Source of the DNA: Hymenobacter qilianensis
GTDB lineage: Bacteria; Bacteroidota; Bacteroidia; Cytophagales; Hymenobacteraceae
Length of the DNA stretch: 64,000 bases
Assembly: GCF_014489555.1 (NCBI RefSeq)
Contig: NZ_CP060784.1
Coordinates: 2,418,001 to 2,482,000 of the forward strand
Reading direction: 5' to 3'
The position numbers and the translations under genes were made by a program. Below the pieces are notes generated by a model, which was not told the DNA's origin, did not search any database, and worked only from the letters and a program-made list of their open reading frames with translations. Numbering within the stretch: position 1 is the first letter of the stretch; each line of letters opens with the position of its first letter. Below are positions 46,274 to 56,441 of the stretch, piece by piece.

Positions 46274-46691
46274 AAGGCAAAAGTAGGGAAGTAGCGGAAG
46301 CTTTTGTATTCGAAGCAGGCGTAAATATCAAGGCTGACCAGAAGACGCCGCGTAGGTAAATGCGCCGCTGCGAACCATTACGACAGCGCTAATGTCCTTA
46401 CTATCGTGGCGAATAGCCCGAAAAAAAGCATATCTGATTTGGCGGTTTACCCGTATTAGTCTAACATTGCGACAACAAGCCGGCGGCTGATGCCGGGTCC
46501 GCAGTATTTTTTGCTCGCGTACGGCCCGCTTTTATTTCCAGCGCCTCCCGAGTACCCCATTTCCTACGTCTTCTGTGCTTCGCACCGCGCTGCGGTTGCC
46601 CTTTATGCCCCGGTTGGCCCGTGCTGCTCCCTATCCATTCTTGTCTGGTATCTCCACCCCCCTTCTGCCCGTTTTCCTCCTAGTTTAGTTT
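46274..46691 (+). other. Intergenic leader of rho
   Basis: 418 bases between the divergent serS and rho genes, both of whose promoters must lie here. The last 200 bases before rho are pyrimidine-rich (TCCCGAGTACCCCATTTCC and CCACCCCCCTTCTGCCC type sequence), as expected of a Rho-binding (rut-like) leader that would allow autoregulation. No clear TAnnTTTG. A 71-codon open frame at 46490-46705 lacks coding character. Confidence 0.4.
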
Positions 46692-48967
46692 ATGTACAAT
46701 ATTGAAGAATTGAAGGACCGTTTGCTTTCCGAGCTAAAAGAAATAGCGGAAGAGCTGAAGGTCGGTAACTTCAAAAAGCTCAGCAAGCAGGATCTGATCT
46801 ATAAGATTCTCGATCAGCAGGCCATTATTCCCGCCGATCAGCTTCCCCAGAAGATGATAAAGCCCGCCAGCGCTAAAAATGGAGCTGAGCTGCCCTTTTC
46901 GGATGTAGCAGAAGCCGATGCTGTACCGGCCGCCGCACCTGCGGCTCCCGCTGCGCGTCCGGCTCCAGCCCGCGCCCGCGCTACCCGTAGTGCCGCTCCA
47001 GCGCCTGTTGCTGCTGCCGATGCTGCCTTGGCTGTGGCTCCTGCTGCAACTCCGGCGCCTGAGCTAGCGCTGGCCGATGCACCAGTTGCCGTAGCCGCTC
47101 CCGCAGAGGCTACTGTAGCTGCCGACACCGAACTCCTGCCTGACGCGGGTGCCGCCCGGCCCGTAAAGTTGTACCAACGACCTGAGCGCCGCCTGCGCAA
47201 TGGTGTTGAGCGCACCCGCACCGAAGAAGTAGCACCCACTACGACTTTGAATGGTGTCGCCAATGGCATTGACACATCGGGGGGCGACGTGCCCGCTTCT
47301 CTGACGCCGGAAGGTGCCGTAGAGGCTGCTGCCGAGGCGCACTCCGAAACGCCTGCTGCTCCTGTTTCCTTTGCGCCTAATGCACCACGCGAGCCGCGCA
47401 CCGATCATCCTACTGCCCCCGCGAGCGCGAATACCGCGACGTCCGCGAGCCCCGCGAACCTAGGGAGCAGCGTGAGCCCCGCACCGACGGCCCGCGCGAG
47501 CGTGAATACCGTAACGATGCGCCACGCGAAAACCGCGAGCCGCGGGAATTCCGGGAGCCCCGCGAACCGCGCGATAATAGCCGCGAAAACCGGGAGCCGC
47601 GCCCACTACGCGATGCCCCGCGGGATAACCGCGAACTACGAGAGCCCCGCGAAAACCGGGAGCCACGGGAGTTGCGCGAGCCCCGCGAACCAAGAGAAAA
47701 CCGTGAGCCGCGTGAAAATCGGGAGCCGCGGGAAGGCCGCGACCAGCAGCGCCGCGATGACCGCTTTGCGGCCCGCGACCAGCAGCGCGCCCCGCGCCCT
47801 GATGGTGGTCAGCAGCCCGCTGGCCAGCCGCAGCGCCCGCGCAACGACTTTGACATTGTAGTGGATGGCGAAGGCACGCTGGAGCTTATGCCCGATGGTG
47901 GCTACGGCTTCCTGCGCTCACCTTTCTACAATTACCTCGCCTCGCCCGACGATATTTATGTGGCACCACAGCAGGTAAAGCAGTTTGGCTTAAAGGCTGG
48001 CGACACGGTAAAATGCACGATTCGCCCGCCCCGCGAAGGCGAAAAATACTTTGCGCTGGTTGGGGTAGAAAGCATCAACGGCCGCACGGTGGAAGAAGCG
48101 CGCGACCGAATTCCGTTCAACAACCTTACGCCGCTGTTTGCGGAGGAGCGCCTGAAGCTGACGACCAAGTCCAGCCTGCTCAGTACCCGCATTCTGGATT
48201 TGTTTGCACCGATTGGCAAAGGCCAACGCGGTCTGATTGTGGCCCAGCCCAAAACCGGTAAGACGGTTCTGTTGCAGGAAATTGCCAACGCTATTTCCGA
48301 AAACCACCCCGAGGTTTATCTCATTATCCTGCTGATCGATGAGCGGCCGGAAGAGGTAACGGATATGGCGCGCTCGGTGAAAGCTGAGGTGCTTAGCTCT
48401 ACCTTCGACGAGACGGCCGACCGCCACGTGAAGATTGCCAGCATTGCTTTGGACAAAGCCAAGCGCCTTGTAGAGTGCGGCCACGACGTAGTTATCCTCT
48501 TGGACTCTATTACCCGTCTGGCCCGCGCTTACAACACGGTGCAGCCGGCTTCGGGCAAAATTCTGTCGGGTGGTGTGGATGCCAATGCGTTGCACAAGCC
48601 CAAGCGTTTCTTCGGTGCGGCCCGTAACGTAGAAAATGGCGGCTCGCTGACCATTATCGCCACGGCACTGATCGAGACTGGCTCCAAAATGGACGAGGTT
48701 ATCTTTGAGGAATTCAAAGGTACCGGCAACATGGAATTGCAGCTGGACCGCAAACTGGCTAACAAGCGCATCTTCCCAGCCATCGACGTACCAGCTTCCG
48801 GCACTCGCCGCGAAGACCTACTCATGGGCAAGGAAGAACTCAGCCGCATTTGGGTACTGCGCAAGTTCATGTCCGACATGACTGCCGTAGAAGCTATGGA
48901 ATTCCTGAAAGACCGCATCAAAGACACCAAGAACAACAACGAGTTCTTGATGTCGATGAACGGCTAA
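46692..48967 (+). CDS. rho: Transcription termination factor Rho with Arg/Glu/Pro insert (apparent frameshift)
   Basis: About 758 residues when one C is added at 47416-47420, against 419 in E. coli. Rho_N SAP-like helix bundle (1-45, [17 protein letters not shown]). A long Ala/Pro-rich then [11 protein letters not shown]-repeat insert (about 75-370) is followed by the cold-shock-like RNA-binding domain ([20 protein letters not shown]) and the RecA-like ATPase with Walker [27 protein letters not shown] (Walker B) and the Q/R-loops. In the unshifted frame the repeat part becomes Ala/Ser/Thr-rich nonsense. It unwinds RNA-DNA hybrids to end transcription. Confidence 0.93.
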
Positions 48968-48984
48968 CGTGTTTCTTAAATATG

Positions 48985-49021
48985 AAAAAAGCCCCCGGAT
49001 ACTATTTGGGGGGCTTTTTTG
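48985..49021 (+). terminator. Terminator after rho, shared-stem family
   Basis: AAAAAAGCCCCC / GGGGGGCTTTTTT stem with a G bulge and a GGATACTATTT loop. Confidence 0.85.
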
Positions 49022-49073
49022 TGCTTGCAGATTGGTTGTACCATCAAGTAAAAAGTCAAGTACATGAACCGAC

Positions 49074-49355
49074 TTAAGTTCTTGAATACTTTGTCAACAT
49101 GATTCGGTATACGATGAACCAAAACACACAGAATACCACAGCCTGCGCTAACAAAATTTCAGCATAATTATCAGGCTCCATATATGCTATTCCAAAACCA
49201 ATGAAGCTAACTGGTAGTGTTACCAACAATCCTAACATTACCCAATCCCCATAGAGTGGAGGGTATAGGCATATAACACTTGCTGTTCCTAGCCCGACGT
49301 ATAAAAATGATAGAGCAAATGAGCTTTTGAGAGCACGGTTCTGCAAATCATTCAT
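49074..49355 (-). CDS. Small integral membrane protein
   Basis: 93 residues from the ATG at 49355. Three hydrophobic helices (about 13-31, 37-56, 65-85) with few charges (LLVTLPVSFIGFGIAYMEPDNYAEILLAQAVVF). Not recognised. Base composition is clearly more AT-rich than the flanking rho and thioredoxin-fold genes, so it may be a recent arrival. The start is uncertain; a TTG four codons upstream is open. Confidence 0.6.
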   Translation of the reverse strand: MNDLQNRALKSSFALSFLYVGLGTASVICLYPPLYGDWVMLGLLVTLPVSFIGFGIAYMEPDNYAEILLAQAVVFCVFWFIVYRIMLTKYSRT

Positions 49356-49436
49356 ATTGTCAATCAATTACAAAGGCAGGAATGAGTAAATATATCAGCA
49401 TTTGCACCACGCCCGCACAAGGCGGTACTTTGAAAC

Positions 49437-50101
49437 ATGGAAAACACGCCCGACCTCCCCGAACTGCTGTACATCTTTGATCCGCTTTGCGGCTGGTGCT
49501 ATGGCATGACGCCCGTAATCCAGCGCGTGCGCACCGAAATGGCGGGCCAGATTCAGGTGTCTGTGCTCAGCGGTGGGATGGTGACCGGCGAGCGAGTAGC
49601 TCCTTTGCGAGCCAAGTGGAATTACATCAAAAACGCCCTACAGGATGTGGAGCGGGCGGCTGGAGTGCGTTTTGGTGAAGCGTATCGTATGTTAGGAGAG
49701 GAAGGCAGCGTTATTCAGAGCTCCGAGCCACCCTGCCGCGCCCTCACCGTTTTTCGCCAGCTGAATAGTGACCCCAGCCGTGTCATTGATTTTGCCCACG
49801 ACATCCAGCAGGCGCATTATTTTCATGGCTTGGATTTGAATGACCCAGCTATCTATTCGGCGCTGATTGCCCTTATGATGTGGATGCAGCCGAGTTTGAG
49901 CGCCGCTTAGTGCTCCCCGAAACAGCCACGGCGACCCGCCAAGAGTTTGCGGCCGTGGAGCGCATTGACGTCCAAGGCTTCCCAACGACGATACTGCGCG
50001 TGGGCCAGCAGGGCTACGTGCTGGCGCGGGGTTTTCAGCCCTATGAAGCCTTCAGCAAAGCCGTGCGACAGGCCTTGCAGCAGGCTGCAGAAGAGCAGTA
50101 A
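49437..50101 (+). CDS. DsbA/FrnE-family thiol oxidoreductase (apparent frameshift)
   Basis: 221 residues when one C is added to the three-C run at 49870-49872; joined frame reads SALIAPYDVDAAEFERRLVLPE. Thioredoxin-fold with inserted helical domain. The active site FDPLCGWCYGM (CGWC at residues 18-21) and the cis-Pro loop VQGFPTTIL (near 183) are present. No signal peptide, so a cytosolic FrnE-like protein is more likely than a periplasmic DsbA. TACTTTG lies eight bases before the ATG. Confidence 0.82.
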
Positions 50102-50120
50102 TGCAACTTTAGACTGCGTG

Positions 50121-50741
50121 TCAGCCGCCGATGCTGCCAATTCGTACCACCTGCTGTTTGATCGGCGACCAGGCAATACGGCGGCCGTCTTCTTTGCCAA
50201 CTAAATACTGAAAGCCAATGGAATCGGGGCGGCGGCGCAGGTCGTCCCAGGTGGTGCGGTCGATGGTGCCGGCTTGGTAAGTGTCTTTGGCGGTAACGGC
50301 CGGCGTGCGGAAGTTTTTGTCGGCAAAAAACTCGTCCATGCGGCGGCGCACAAATGCTTCGCGCTCAGCCTGCGTGGCGGTGCTGTTTTTCATCTCATAC
50401 ACCATCGACGCCTCCAGATCGGCGGCAGAAAGCACCTCCCGAAAAATCGTTTCGCCACTGGAATTGGTGATGGTAAAAGTCGCTTCGCCGGCCAGCAGCG
50501 AAGGACCGCGCAGCACCAGCTTAAATTCATCGTCGGTGGAAGGGGAGGAAAAGCGTCGCCGCCGCTGCACCGTTTTGAGCGTGTCCGATTGAGCATTGAC
50601 GGCTGGCGCGCGGGTCGTGTCCATGGGCTCGGCCGGAGCAGTCGCACTCGCCGTATCCGACGACTCTATCTGAGTGGAATCGGGCCGGGAGCATGCTCCG
50701 AGCACTATGAGCAGGAAAGCCGAGCATAGGAAATGACGCAT
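50121..50741 (-). CDS. Lipoprotein of unknown function
   Basis: 206 residues. Signal with lipobox LGAC at residue 17 (MRHFLCSAFLLIVLGAC). A Ser/Thr/Ala/Glu-rich disordered spacer (20-55) with QRRRRFSSP is followed by a beta-rich domain (FKLVLRGPSLLAGEATFTITNSSGETIFREV) and a helical stretch (REAFVRRRMDEFFADKNF). No family recognised. The 91 bases before its start hold an orphan GGGGGGCTTTTTT arm (50797-50809). Confidence 0.7.
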   Translation of the reverse strand: MRHFLCSAFLLIVLGACSRPDSTQIESSDTASATAPAEPMDTTRAPAVNAQSDTLKTVQRRRRFSSPSTDDEFKLVLRGPSLLAGEATFTITNSSGETIFREVLSAADLEASMVYEMKNSTATQAEREAFVRRRMDEFFADKNFRTPAVTAKDTYQAGTIDRTTWDDLRRRPDSIGFQYLVGKEDGRRIAWSPIKQQVVRIGSIGG

Positions 50742-50832
50742 ACGAGAGGCAATTGGAAAGCTGTTTCCAATACGGAATAGGTTGAATTACTGTTCTGGGG
50801 GGCTTTTTTAAAGCGAATCTCTGCGTCGTTCT

Positions 50833-51719
50833 CTACTGCACTACCCAATGCCGCAGCACCAGCATCAGGACGAAAGCCGCGCTCAAACACAGCGACGACA
50901 CTTGGTTCATGCGCATGGTGCGCTCAAAGCTGGCCGCAGCCGCATCGGACCAAGCCAGGAAAGCCCAGCGGCTGAATAAAGCCACTACCGGCCCGGTCGC
51001 CACCAAGAAGATCAGCAGGTTGCGTAGTTCGTCGCGCTGCCAATAGGTAAAGCCCAGGAGCGCGGCGCCGAACAGCAACCCCACCGCCGCAAACACAAAC
51101 GTACCCCGAATGCCCAGCACGAGGCTCAGGGTTTGGTCGCCGCGCTGCCGGTCTTCTTGGTGCTGATATACCTGTGTCAGCGGATAGGAACCGCACAAAA
51201 ACAGCGTACTCACCAAGGCCAGCAGTAAGTTGTCGGGGGCCAGAATTTCCTCAAATTTGCCCCCCGCGCCCACTTGCGTCATCAGAAAGGTGAAGGCGCC
51301 CTGAAACACAACGACGACCAACGTACTCAGAAATGGGTACTTCTTCAGCCGGATGCCCTCGTAGCTATAGGCTTTGGAAATAAGCAGATACACGACTACT
51401 AGCCCTGCAAACAGCGGGCTGAGCAGCCAGGCGCCCACCACCGCCAGCATATCAAACAGCCACACCAGATGCAGCAGCTCCTCCGATACCTTGGGGGCTT
51501 TTTGAGGCCACCGATGCTGCCTTCGTCGCGGTCGTAATAGGAGTTGTAGCCGTTGGAAGCCGGGTAAGCCAGCACATGTAGCACCACAAACACGCCCGCC
51601 GCCCGCCACAAGCTAAACGGCTCACGCAAGGCACTCAGCCCAAACCAGAATACCGGCATCAGGTACACGGAGAAGGGAATGCGCAGCAGCGGCACAGCAC
51701 GGCGGTAAGCAAGAAGCAT
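50833..51719 (-). CDS. UbiA family prenyltransferase (apparent frameshift)
   Basis: 295 residues when one G/C is added to the run at 51493-51497; the joined frame is SIGGLKKPPKVSEELLHLVWLF. Eight to nine membrane helices. First Asp motif SNGYNSYYDRDEGSIG (near 62) and second VYQHQEDRQRGDQTLS (near 195) bind the Mg-prenyl-diphosphate. It attaches an isoprenoid chain to an aromatic or lipid acceptor (menaquinone, heme, ubiquinone or tetraether-type paths). Acceptor unknown; the second motif resembles MenA-like DxxxD. Confidence 0.82.
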
Positions 51720-51786
51720 GGGAGCGATTAGGTAGCAGTTGCCTGATAAGGTAGAAAGGTAAGCGGAGTTACGCTGCCATTTGGCC

Positions 51787-52579
51787 CTAGGCCTTTTTTG
51801 GCCAGCCCACTAAGTACGTGACCTGCGAGCCCGACCAGTGCTTCACTTTACCGGCCCGCCACTCAAATTTGCCCCCAGATCGGCTTTACATGCTAAGGCC
51901 AGCAGCCGATCCGTTGGGTACATGCGCAGAATGGATACGGTGCCGTCCCAGATGGTGCAGAACGGGATCAGGGGAATAATGAAGGTAAAAAACAGGCGGC
52001 TCAGCCGAAAGGGCGGCATAAATGGCGTGGCCATCACCTGCATAATTGGCAAAATCGTCCAGGCCAGCAGGATTTCGTGCCAGTGCTTGCCGGCGCCCTC
52101 AAACACCCCAATTCCGGCGCCTTGCCGCACGGCATCGGCCAGAATAGCTTCGGCTGCGGCGGGCGTGAAATGATGAAAAGCGGAAAAGATGGTTCGAAAG
52201 CCGGTAAGATGCGCGGGCACCGCCGTCGCATCGACGGGCGTAATTTCGTAGTCAATTTGCCCCCAGAGCTTTCCCTGATGCTCTGCCAAGCGCTGGGCTG
52301 CGGGTATAAGTCGGTGAGCGTAACGCGCAGATCGGCCAGGCCGGGCAGCTGGCCCAAGGCCCGCGCCACGCCATCGGTGCCGCCGCCCGCGCCCGCACCC
52401 AGCTCAAGCACATGAAGCTGCTGGGTTTGCTGAAGCGCCTCCCGCAGCACCGGCACCAGCGGCTGATAAATGCCTAAGTGGCTGGTCATGAAGCGCAAGT
52501 AGTCCATCATGCCCGCCCGGATAACACTTGGAAACCAGGCTTGGTCTTCAAACTCGAAAAGGTGGAGGCGGAGCTTCAA
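51787..52579 (-). CDS. Class I SAM-dependent methyltransferase (two apparent frameshifts)
   Basis: 264 residues when one base is added at 52260-52264 and at 51872-51876, each a five-base run. Repaired frames read SSGGQIDYEITPVDA and KADLGGKFEWRAGKVKHWSG. Starts at a TTG (52579), since a stop lies five codons upstream. SAM motif I VLELGAGAGGGTDGVARAL (near 56), acidic DLYPQ at the end of strand 2, IFSAFHHFTPAAAEAI near 120, and a hydrophobic stretch (ILPIMQVMATPFMPPFRL...) that could bind membrane. It is 67 bases upstream of the UbiA gene; a lipid-quinone substrate is possible but unproven. Confidence 0.8.
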
Positions 52580-52770
52580 GCAGTCAGTTGGTTAAGATTT
52601 TCAAGATTGCTCAACCGCCGCATGAAGTGCTGTAACGGATTGGCAGGCTGCGTAGGAGTTGTTTTGGCCCTGTTCCAACGTAATTTGCAGCGTCGAGTCG
52701 CTTCCGGTTTAAAAATATATTCTTCAACAAGTAGAATCAGCTCTGATCTTAGTTGCGAATCAGGGCAAAC

Positions 52771-52801
52771 TTGACCAGCTTTGCAAAACAAAGTACTTTT
52801 G
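52771..52801 (+). promoter_or_regulatory. Promoter, nearly leaderless, of the membrane protein/regulator operon
   Basis: TTG at 52771-52773, 20-base spacer, TACTTTTG at 52794-52801; the ATG follows at 52807, five bases after the -7 element, as at the radical SAM gene. Confidence 0.55.
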
Positions 52802-52806
52802 TCGAT

Positions 52807-53458
52807 ATGAATCCAGCCGTCGATCCGCTCGCCCAACTTACCGAGATCCGCGCCATCATGGAGCGCTCGTCGCGTTACTTGTCGCTCAGCGGCCTTTCCG
52901 GTATTGCGGCGGGGTTGCGGCCTTGGCAGGTGTGGGAGTGGGGTATTGGTATCTGGGCCAGAAGTATGGTAGTACGCAGGACTTTGTACGCATCATGCAA
53001 AGCTCAGAGCAAGAGCGGGTTGCAACGCTGCCATTTCTGCTGATGCTTACGGGGGCATTATTCTGCTGGCTTTGGGTGGTGCTTACTACTTCACCCGTCG
53101 ACGGGCCAAGCAAGACAGGGTGCAGCTGTGGAGTCCTTTGGGGCGGCGGCTGGCCTTGAGTCTGGCCATTCCGCTGGTGGCTGGGGGGCTTTTTTGCCTC
53201 GCTATTTATCTGCAAGGCGCGGCCGGACTGGTCGTGCCGGGTATGTTGCTGTTTTATGGTCTAGCTTTGCTGAACGCCAGTAAGTACACCTTGGAAGAAA
53301 TCCGGTGGCTGGGCCTCACCGAAATTGCGCTGGGGCTGGTGGCGGTTTTATTTCCCGGCTACGGACTGATATTCTTTGCGCTAGGCTTTGGTCTAAGCCA
53401 TATCATCTACGGCCTGATCATGTACAACCGTTACGAACGGACTGCCCGCGCCCTGTGA
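52807..53458 (+). CDS. Multi-TM membrane protein linked to regulator (two apparent frameshifts)
   Basis: 217 residues when one G is added at 52911-52914 and one at 53051-53055; the repaired stretches read SGIAAGVAALAGVGVGYWYLGQKYG and LTGGIILLALGGAYYFTRRRAKQ. Five or six hydrophobic helices after a soluble start (NPAVDPLAQLTEIRAIMERSSRY). Such 'LSLSGLSGI..G..AL.G' start motifs are common in Bacteroidota membrane proteins encoded directly before a winged-helix regulator, as here. Its stop overlaps the regulator's GTG (GTGA). Function unknown. Confidence 0.75.
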
Positions 53459-53751
53459 AGCACAACATTCACATTCTCAATAAAGCCTTCGACCACCGCG
53501 TGCGCCTGGGAGTGATGGCTGTGCTGCTGGGTCAAAGCGACCCGGTAAGCTTCAATGAGCTAAAAGAAGCCCTCGACCTGACCGATGGCAACCTGGCCAG
53601 CCACGTAGCCGCCCTCGAAAAAGCAGGCTATGTAGAGGTGAGCAAGCAGTTTGTAGGTAAAAAACCCAATACGACCTATATGCCCTCCAAGGAAGGAAAA
53701 CAGGCTTTTCAGGAGCATCTGAACGCATTAGAAAAATTGCTGCGGGGGTAA
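53455..53751 (+). CDS. Winged-helix transcriptional regulator
   Basis: 98 residues from GTG 53455, overlapping the upstream stop by four bases. One winged-helix domain: HILNKAFDHRVRLGVMAVLL, DPVSFNELKEALDLTDGNLASHVAALEKAGYVEVSKQF and the wing VGKKPNTTYMPSKEGKQAF. HTH_27/ArsR-like. No visible metal-binding Cys/His set. Likely autoregulates the operon with the membrane gene before it and the DUF4173 gene after it (79-base gap). Confidence 0.88.
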   Translation: MKHNIHILNKAFDHRVRLGVMAVLLGQSDPVSFNELKEALDLTDGNLASHVAALEKAGYVEVSKQFVGKKPNTTYMPSKEGKQAFQEHLNALEKLLRG

Positions 53752-53829
53752 CGCTCTTTTTTTGCTCATTAACTTTGAAATACAAAGTTCTTTTAAAATG
53801 TCAAATTTATTCTAGCCGCCTTATTCGCC

Positions 53830-55446
53830 ATGGAAGTTTCCACCAATTTTCCACCCGCCCGCTCCGATTCGTCGGTTGCAGCCCATCGGCTTACGCTTAC
53901 CACTTTGCAGAAAGTGGCCATACCCGTCGGGGCAATCTGGTTTTACACATTGTTCTGGCAGGAGCGGCCCGCCCTGAACGTGCTCCTGTATACCCTGTTT
54001 GTGCTCACCGTTGGGCTGGTGGAGTTGCCGCGCCACGCCCCCCAATGGCGTTCTACCGGCTTCCGGCTTACGCTGGCCGGTACGATACTCAGCGCCGCGC
54101 TGGTGGCTTGGTATGGCTCCGGGGCAGCATTTTTAGCTTGGCTGGCCTCTTCAGCCATGTGGCTTGGCTACCGCAACCAGCCTCACTTAAAGCTGGTAGT
54201 CTACGCGCTACTGACGGCCGTTAGCAGCGCCATTCGCGCAGTGCCCAGGCTGGCGCAGCTGCTGGTATTGCCACGCAGCCTGGATGGGCGCGTAGAACGG
54301 GCTTGGTTTTACGGCCGTCTGCTCGTGCTGCCGTTCGTGGCGCTTTTAGGGTTTCACATCCTCTTTGCCATCGCCAATCCTGTATATAGCGCCCTGACGG
54401 AGCGGGTGCTGAACGCAATAGGGGAGTGGGTAGAGGCCTTTTTCGAGATTTTCTCGATACCGCACTTCCTGTTTTTCCTGTTTGGCTTGGCCCTAACCGG
54501 GGCGGCGCTCGTCATCGTGCCGGTGCACTACTTCGCTGATAAGGAGTCCCGCTTCGGTGAGTTCATTCTGCGCCAGCGCGACCGAGTCGCTTCCTTCGCC
54601 GTGCGCCGCCCCGACTTCCGGGCCAAACGCTTTCGGGCGCTCGATTTGCGCAAGGAATATATCGTGGCCCTCAGCATGTTCGGTCTGGTAAACGTGTTGC
54701 TGCTCGTCGTCAATGGCGTTGACATCAACTGGATCTGGTTTGGCTTCCAGCCCTCCCCCGGCTTCGACCTTACTCAATTTGTGCACGAAGGCACTTATGT
54801 GCTCATTCTGAGTATTCTCGTGGCGATGGGTATCGTGCTGTGGTTTTTCCGCCGCAACCTGAATTTTTATGAGCAGGGTCTGCCACTGCTGCGCTGGCTA
54901 GCGACGGTGTGGGTGCTGCAAAATGCCGTGTTGGCCGTGTCGGTGGGGCTGCGTAACTACTATTACATCCTCTACACGGGGCTGGCTTACAAGCGAATTG
55001 GGGTGTATTTCTTCCTGCTGCTCACGTTTTTTGGGTTGGCCACGGTGCTGCTCAAAATCTGGCAGCGCCGCTCGGCGTACTCGCTGGTTCGCATGAATGG
55101 GCTGGCGGCTTATGTGCTTATGCTGGGACTGGCCTGCGGCAACTGGGAAATCTGGATTGCGCGCTACAACCTGCGCCCCGAGCTGCACGAGCTCGACTAC
55201 GGCTTCCTACTCAACATGCCCGACCGGGTGCTGCCCACGCTGGCAGCCCAACCCGAGGTGCTCACCCAGCGTCACCTCGTGCACGAGTATTACGGCAGCT
55301 GGATAGAGCTCAAGCCCGATGATGCGGCGCAACGGCTTCAGCAACGCCTGGCCCGGTATAAAGAAAGGCAGGAGGCTCGCAAGTGGCCCAGCTACACCTA
55401 CGCCGATTGGCGAGCCTATCAGCAGCTGACAGCCAATAAGCTATAA
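53830..55446 (+). CDS. DUF4173 membrane protein
   Basis: 538 residues. About 11-12 hydrophobic helices across the first 420 residues; AIWFYTLFWQERPALNVLLY near 35 and the conserved FQPSPGFDLTQFVHEGTYVLILSILVAMGIVLWFF (near 305) and LRNYYYILYTGLAYKRIGVYFFLLL (near 380) are typical of DUF4173 (formerly DUF4153-like). A C-terminal soluble tail (WIELKPDDAAQRLQQRLARYKERQEARKWPSYTYADW) is also family-like. Sits in an operon with a winged-helix regulator and a ferritin-like gene. Function unknown. Confidence 0.85.
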   Translation: MEVSTNFPPARSDSSVAAHRLTLTTLQKVAIPVGAIWFYTLFWQERPALNVLLYTLFVLTVGLVELPRHAPQWRSTGFRLTLAGTILSAALVAWYGSGAAFLAWLASSAMWLGYRNQPHLKLVVYALLTAVSSAIRAVPRLAQLLVLPRSLDGRVERAWFYGRLLVLPFVALLGFHILFAIANPVYSALTERVLNAIGEWVEAFFEIFSIPHFLFFLFGLALTGAALVIVPVHYFADKESRFGEFILRQRDRVASFAVRRPDFRAKRFRALDLRKEYIVALSMFGLVNVLLLVVNGVDINWIWFGFQPSPGFDLTQFVHEGTYVLILSILVAMGIVLWFFRRNLNFYEQGLPLLRWLATVWVLQNAVLAVSVGLRNYYYILYTGLAYKRIGVYFFLLLTFFGLATVLLKIWQRRSAYSLVRMNGLAAYVLMLGLACGNWEIWIARYNLRPELHELDYGFLLNMPDRVLPTLAAQPEVLTQRHLVHEYYGSWIELKPDDAAQRLQQRLARYKERQEARKWPSYTYADWRAYQQLTANKL

Positions 55447-55483
55447 GTCGCAACTCATTCTACTGTATTCTAACTATATATCC

Positions 55484-56281
55484 ATGACTTTCTCCGATTG
55501 GGCCAACTATTTCAGTGCCAACCAAGACCACCTCGACGACCTGAGCTGGGACGACAGCTACCGCCTCACCGAGCGCGAATTGCGCGCTATTCGCTACTCG
55601 CTGCCGCAGTTTCAGCAGGGTGAGCACTCGGAGGGCAAGCATCTGTACCAAAAAGCCAAAGACCTCGGCGACCCTGACTATGTAGCCGCCATCCGCCTTT
55701 TTATCAGGGAAGAGCAGGGCCATGCCCGCGTATTGGGACAGTATATGGCCATTCACCAGCTGCCGCGCTTATGCAAGTCAAGCGCCTTAGACAAAGTGTT
55801 TCGCTGGCTGCGGCAATGGGCCTCGCTGGAGCACACATTGCGGGTGTTGCTGACGGCCGAGATTATTGCGGCCGTATACTATCAGGCACTGTATCAGGCT
55901 ACGTATTCGGGCTTGCTGCAACAAATCTGTCGGCGTATTCTGCGCGATGAAGAAATGCACCTGAACTTCCAGTGCTTTACCCTGACTCAGATTACGCAAG
56001 GCCAAAGCGGGCTGCGTCGCTGGGCCACGCGCCAGGCCTACCGAGTACTGATGGCCGGCACTACGCTCGTTGTGTGGCTCACTTACCATCGCACGTTGCG
56101 GGCCGGAGGCTTCGGACTGCTGGCTTTTGCCGACGCGGTGAGCGTAGAGTTTGGGCGAGTGGAAGACATGCTGGCCACGCCGGGGGGCATTTTTGTGCGC
56201 CCAAAAACGCAGGAGCCTACTGTTTTGGTTAAAACTAGTGCTCCCCGCCGCCCAGCAAGTGTCGCATTTCAAGCTCACTAA
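55484..56281 (+). CDS. Ferritin-like di-iron domain protein
   Basis: 265 residues. Four-helix-bundle pattern with plausible iron ligands E47 or E50 (QFQQGEHSEGKH), E77 and H80 (FIREEQGHARV), E126 (LLTAEIIAAVYYQ) and E156/H159 (RILRDEEMHLNFQ): two E-x2-H motifs as in ferritin-like carboxylate proteins. A hydrophobic stretch (AGTTLVVWLTYHRTL) follows, so it may be membrane-associated. Starts 37 bases after DUF4173 and likely shares its operon. Oxidase, oxygenase or storage role cannot be told apart. Confidence 0.78.
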   Translation: MTFSDWANYFSANQDHLDDLSWDDSYRLTERELRAIRYSLPQFQQGEHSEGKHLYQKAKDLGDPDYVAAIRLFIREEQGHARVLGQYMAIHQLPRLCKSSALDKVFRWLRQWASLEHTLRVLLTAEIIAAVYYQALYQATYSGLLQQICRRILRDEEMHLNFQCFTLTQITQGQSGLRRWATRQAYRVLMAGTTLVVWLTYHRTLRAGGFGLLAFADAVSVEFGRVEDMLATPGGIFVRPKTQEPTVLVKTSAPRRPASVAFQAH

Positions 56282-56441
56282 AGGGGCAGTAATTCGGAAG
56301 CTAATTGAACCAGAGCGCGTAACAATGTGGTTTCATCGGGAAGTCTGGCTGCGGGGCCGCGCCTAGTTGGTATATTTGCGTATCCGTCGTCGGTGCCTTC
56401 TGCTAGGAGTGGCCCCTCGGCCGCCACGTGTTTTGTTCTGC

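Noticed and set aside
46490..46705. 71-codon frame that runs into rho
   Set aside because: Pro/Tyr/Ser composition reflects the pyrimidine-rich leader; it is not a convincing leader peptide.
47421..47740. CRISPR-like direct repeats
   Set aside because: The units are short, irregular, in frame and encode the REPRE repeats of Rho; there are no unique spacers.
52576..52836. 86-codon minus-strand frame between methyltransferase and membrane protein genes
   Set aside because: Overlaps the start and promoter of the plus-strand operon; no domain or signal.
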